Positions 48,853 through 49,089 of a DNA stretch of 49,089 nt are shown here, piece by piece. A program made the position numbers and the translations under genes. The notes beneath the pieces were generated by a model. That model was not told the origin of the DNA. It was given only the letters and a program-made list of their open reading frames with translations, and made no database searches. The stretch is from Brachybacterium nesterenkovii. Its GTDB lineage: Bacteria; Actinomycetota; Actinomycetes; Actinomycetales; Dermabacteraceae. The DNA is taken from NCBI RefSeq assembly GCF_900163655.1, contig NZ_FWFG01000027.1, positions 1-49,089 of the forward strand. The letters are read 5' to 3'. Every line of letters begins with the position of its first letter. Position 1 is the stretch's first letter.

Positions 48853-49089
48853 GTGGCTAAGGTCCGCGTACACGAGCTCGCCAAGGAGCTCGGACAGCCG
48901 AGCAAGGTCGTCCTGCAGAAGCTGCAGGACATGGGCGAATTCGTCCGTTCCGCATCCTCGACCATCGAGGCCCCCGTCGCGCGCCGCCTGCGCGACCAGT
49001 TCCCCGCCGCCCAGGGCGAGGGGAGCGCCCCCGCCGAGAAGGCGGCCCCCCGTACGGCCCCCAAGCCGGGCGGCGGGGAACTGGTCGCG
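48853..49089 (+). CDS. infB: Translation initiation factor IF-2 (N-terminal part, runs off the window)
   Basis: 79 codons from GTG 48853, after [28 protein letters not shown] and [19 protein letters not shown] form the IF2_N subdomain, followed by the start of the Ala/Pro/Lys-rich linker of actinobacterial IF2. The GTPase domain is beyond the window end. An ATG at 48851 is in another frame. Confidence 0.95.
   Translation, partial: MAKVRVHELAKELGQPSKVVLQKLQDMGEFVRSASSTIEAPVARRLRDQFPAAQGEGSAPAEKAAPRTAPKPGGGELVA

Overview
The window is chromosomal DNA from a very GC-rich actinobacterium. Gene order folC-DUF4233-ndk, amt-glnB-glnD, ffh/rpsP-khpA-rimM-trmD-rplS-lepB-rnhB-DUF2469-yraN-comM-dprA-xerC, rpsB-tsf-pyrH-frr-cdsA-rlmN, dxr-rseP-ispG and rimP-nusA-ylxR-infB is the classic actinobacterial housekeeping backbone. 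Protein character suggests Micrococcales, perhaps Dermabacteraceae such as Brachybacterium; the genus is an inference. Nearly all genes lie on the + strand.

Layout. 1-2.65 kb: tail of a universal stress protein gene, folC, a DUF4233 membrane protein, ndk and a 48-residue membrane peptide. 2.9-4.2 kb: ftsY. 4.4-8.7 kb: nitrogen operon amt-glnB-glnD behind a GlnR-like direct repeat. 8.9-10.5 kb: ffh. 10.5-14.1 kb: an accessory-looking insert holding an AbiEi/DUF559 nuclease-like gene bracketed by two related palindromic elements, an amidohydrolase, and a DivIVA-motif gene broken by one base. 14.4-24.7 kb: ribosome biogenesis, signal peptidases, RNase HII, competence and recombination genes. 24.8-25.5 kb: an M23 peptidase on the minus strand. 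26-37.4 kb: rpsB-tsf, then pyrH, frr, cdsA, rlmN, a multi-motif DivIVA protein, dxr, rseP, ispG and a GNAT gene. 37.4-43.3 kb: accessory genes, comprising a methyltransferase, a two-component system divergent from an FtsX/MacB-type ABC transporter, a DUF2975-XRE pair and a small hypothetical. 43.4-49.1 kb: proS, a DUF4439 lipoprotein (minus), then rimP-nusA-ylxR-infB (infB cut by the window end).

How the genes work together. Many are translationally coupled through ATGA, GTGA, TTGA or TGATG overlaps. Ffh and FtsY form the SRP targeting pair, and both genes sit behind a TAGACT -10 element, as does rpsB. Dxr and IspG supply the MEP isoprenoid pathway, with the M50 protease RseP between them. 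RimM, TrmD, RimP, NusA, YlxR and IF2 serve ribosome assembly, tRNA modification and initiation.

Most interesting beyond annotation: (1) the DUF559 gene with a related palindromic element on each side; (2) eleven genes in which a -10 hexamer (A at position 2, T at position 6) lies exactly 6 or 7 bases before the start codon, an architecture expected of leaderless mRNAs; (3) short tandem repeats that begin at or include gene stop codons; (4) a one-base frameshift in a DivIVA gene and a one-base stop loss at the usp/folC junction. No CRISPR array, tRNA, rRNA, insertion sequence or prophage was seen.
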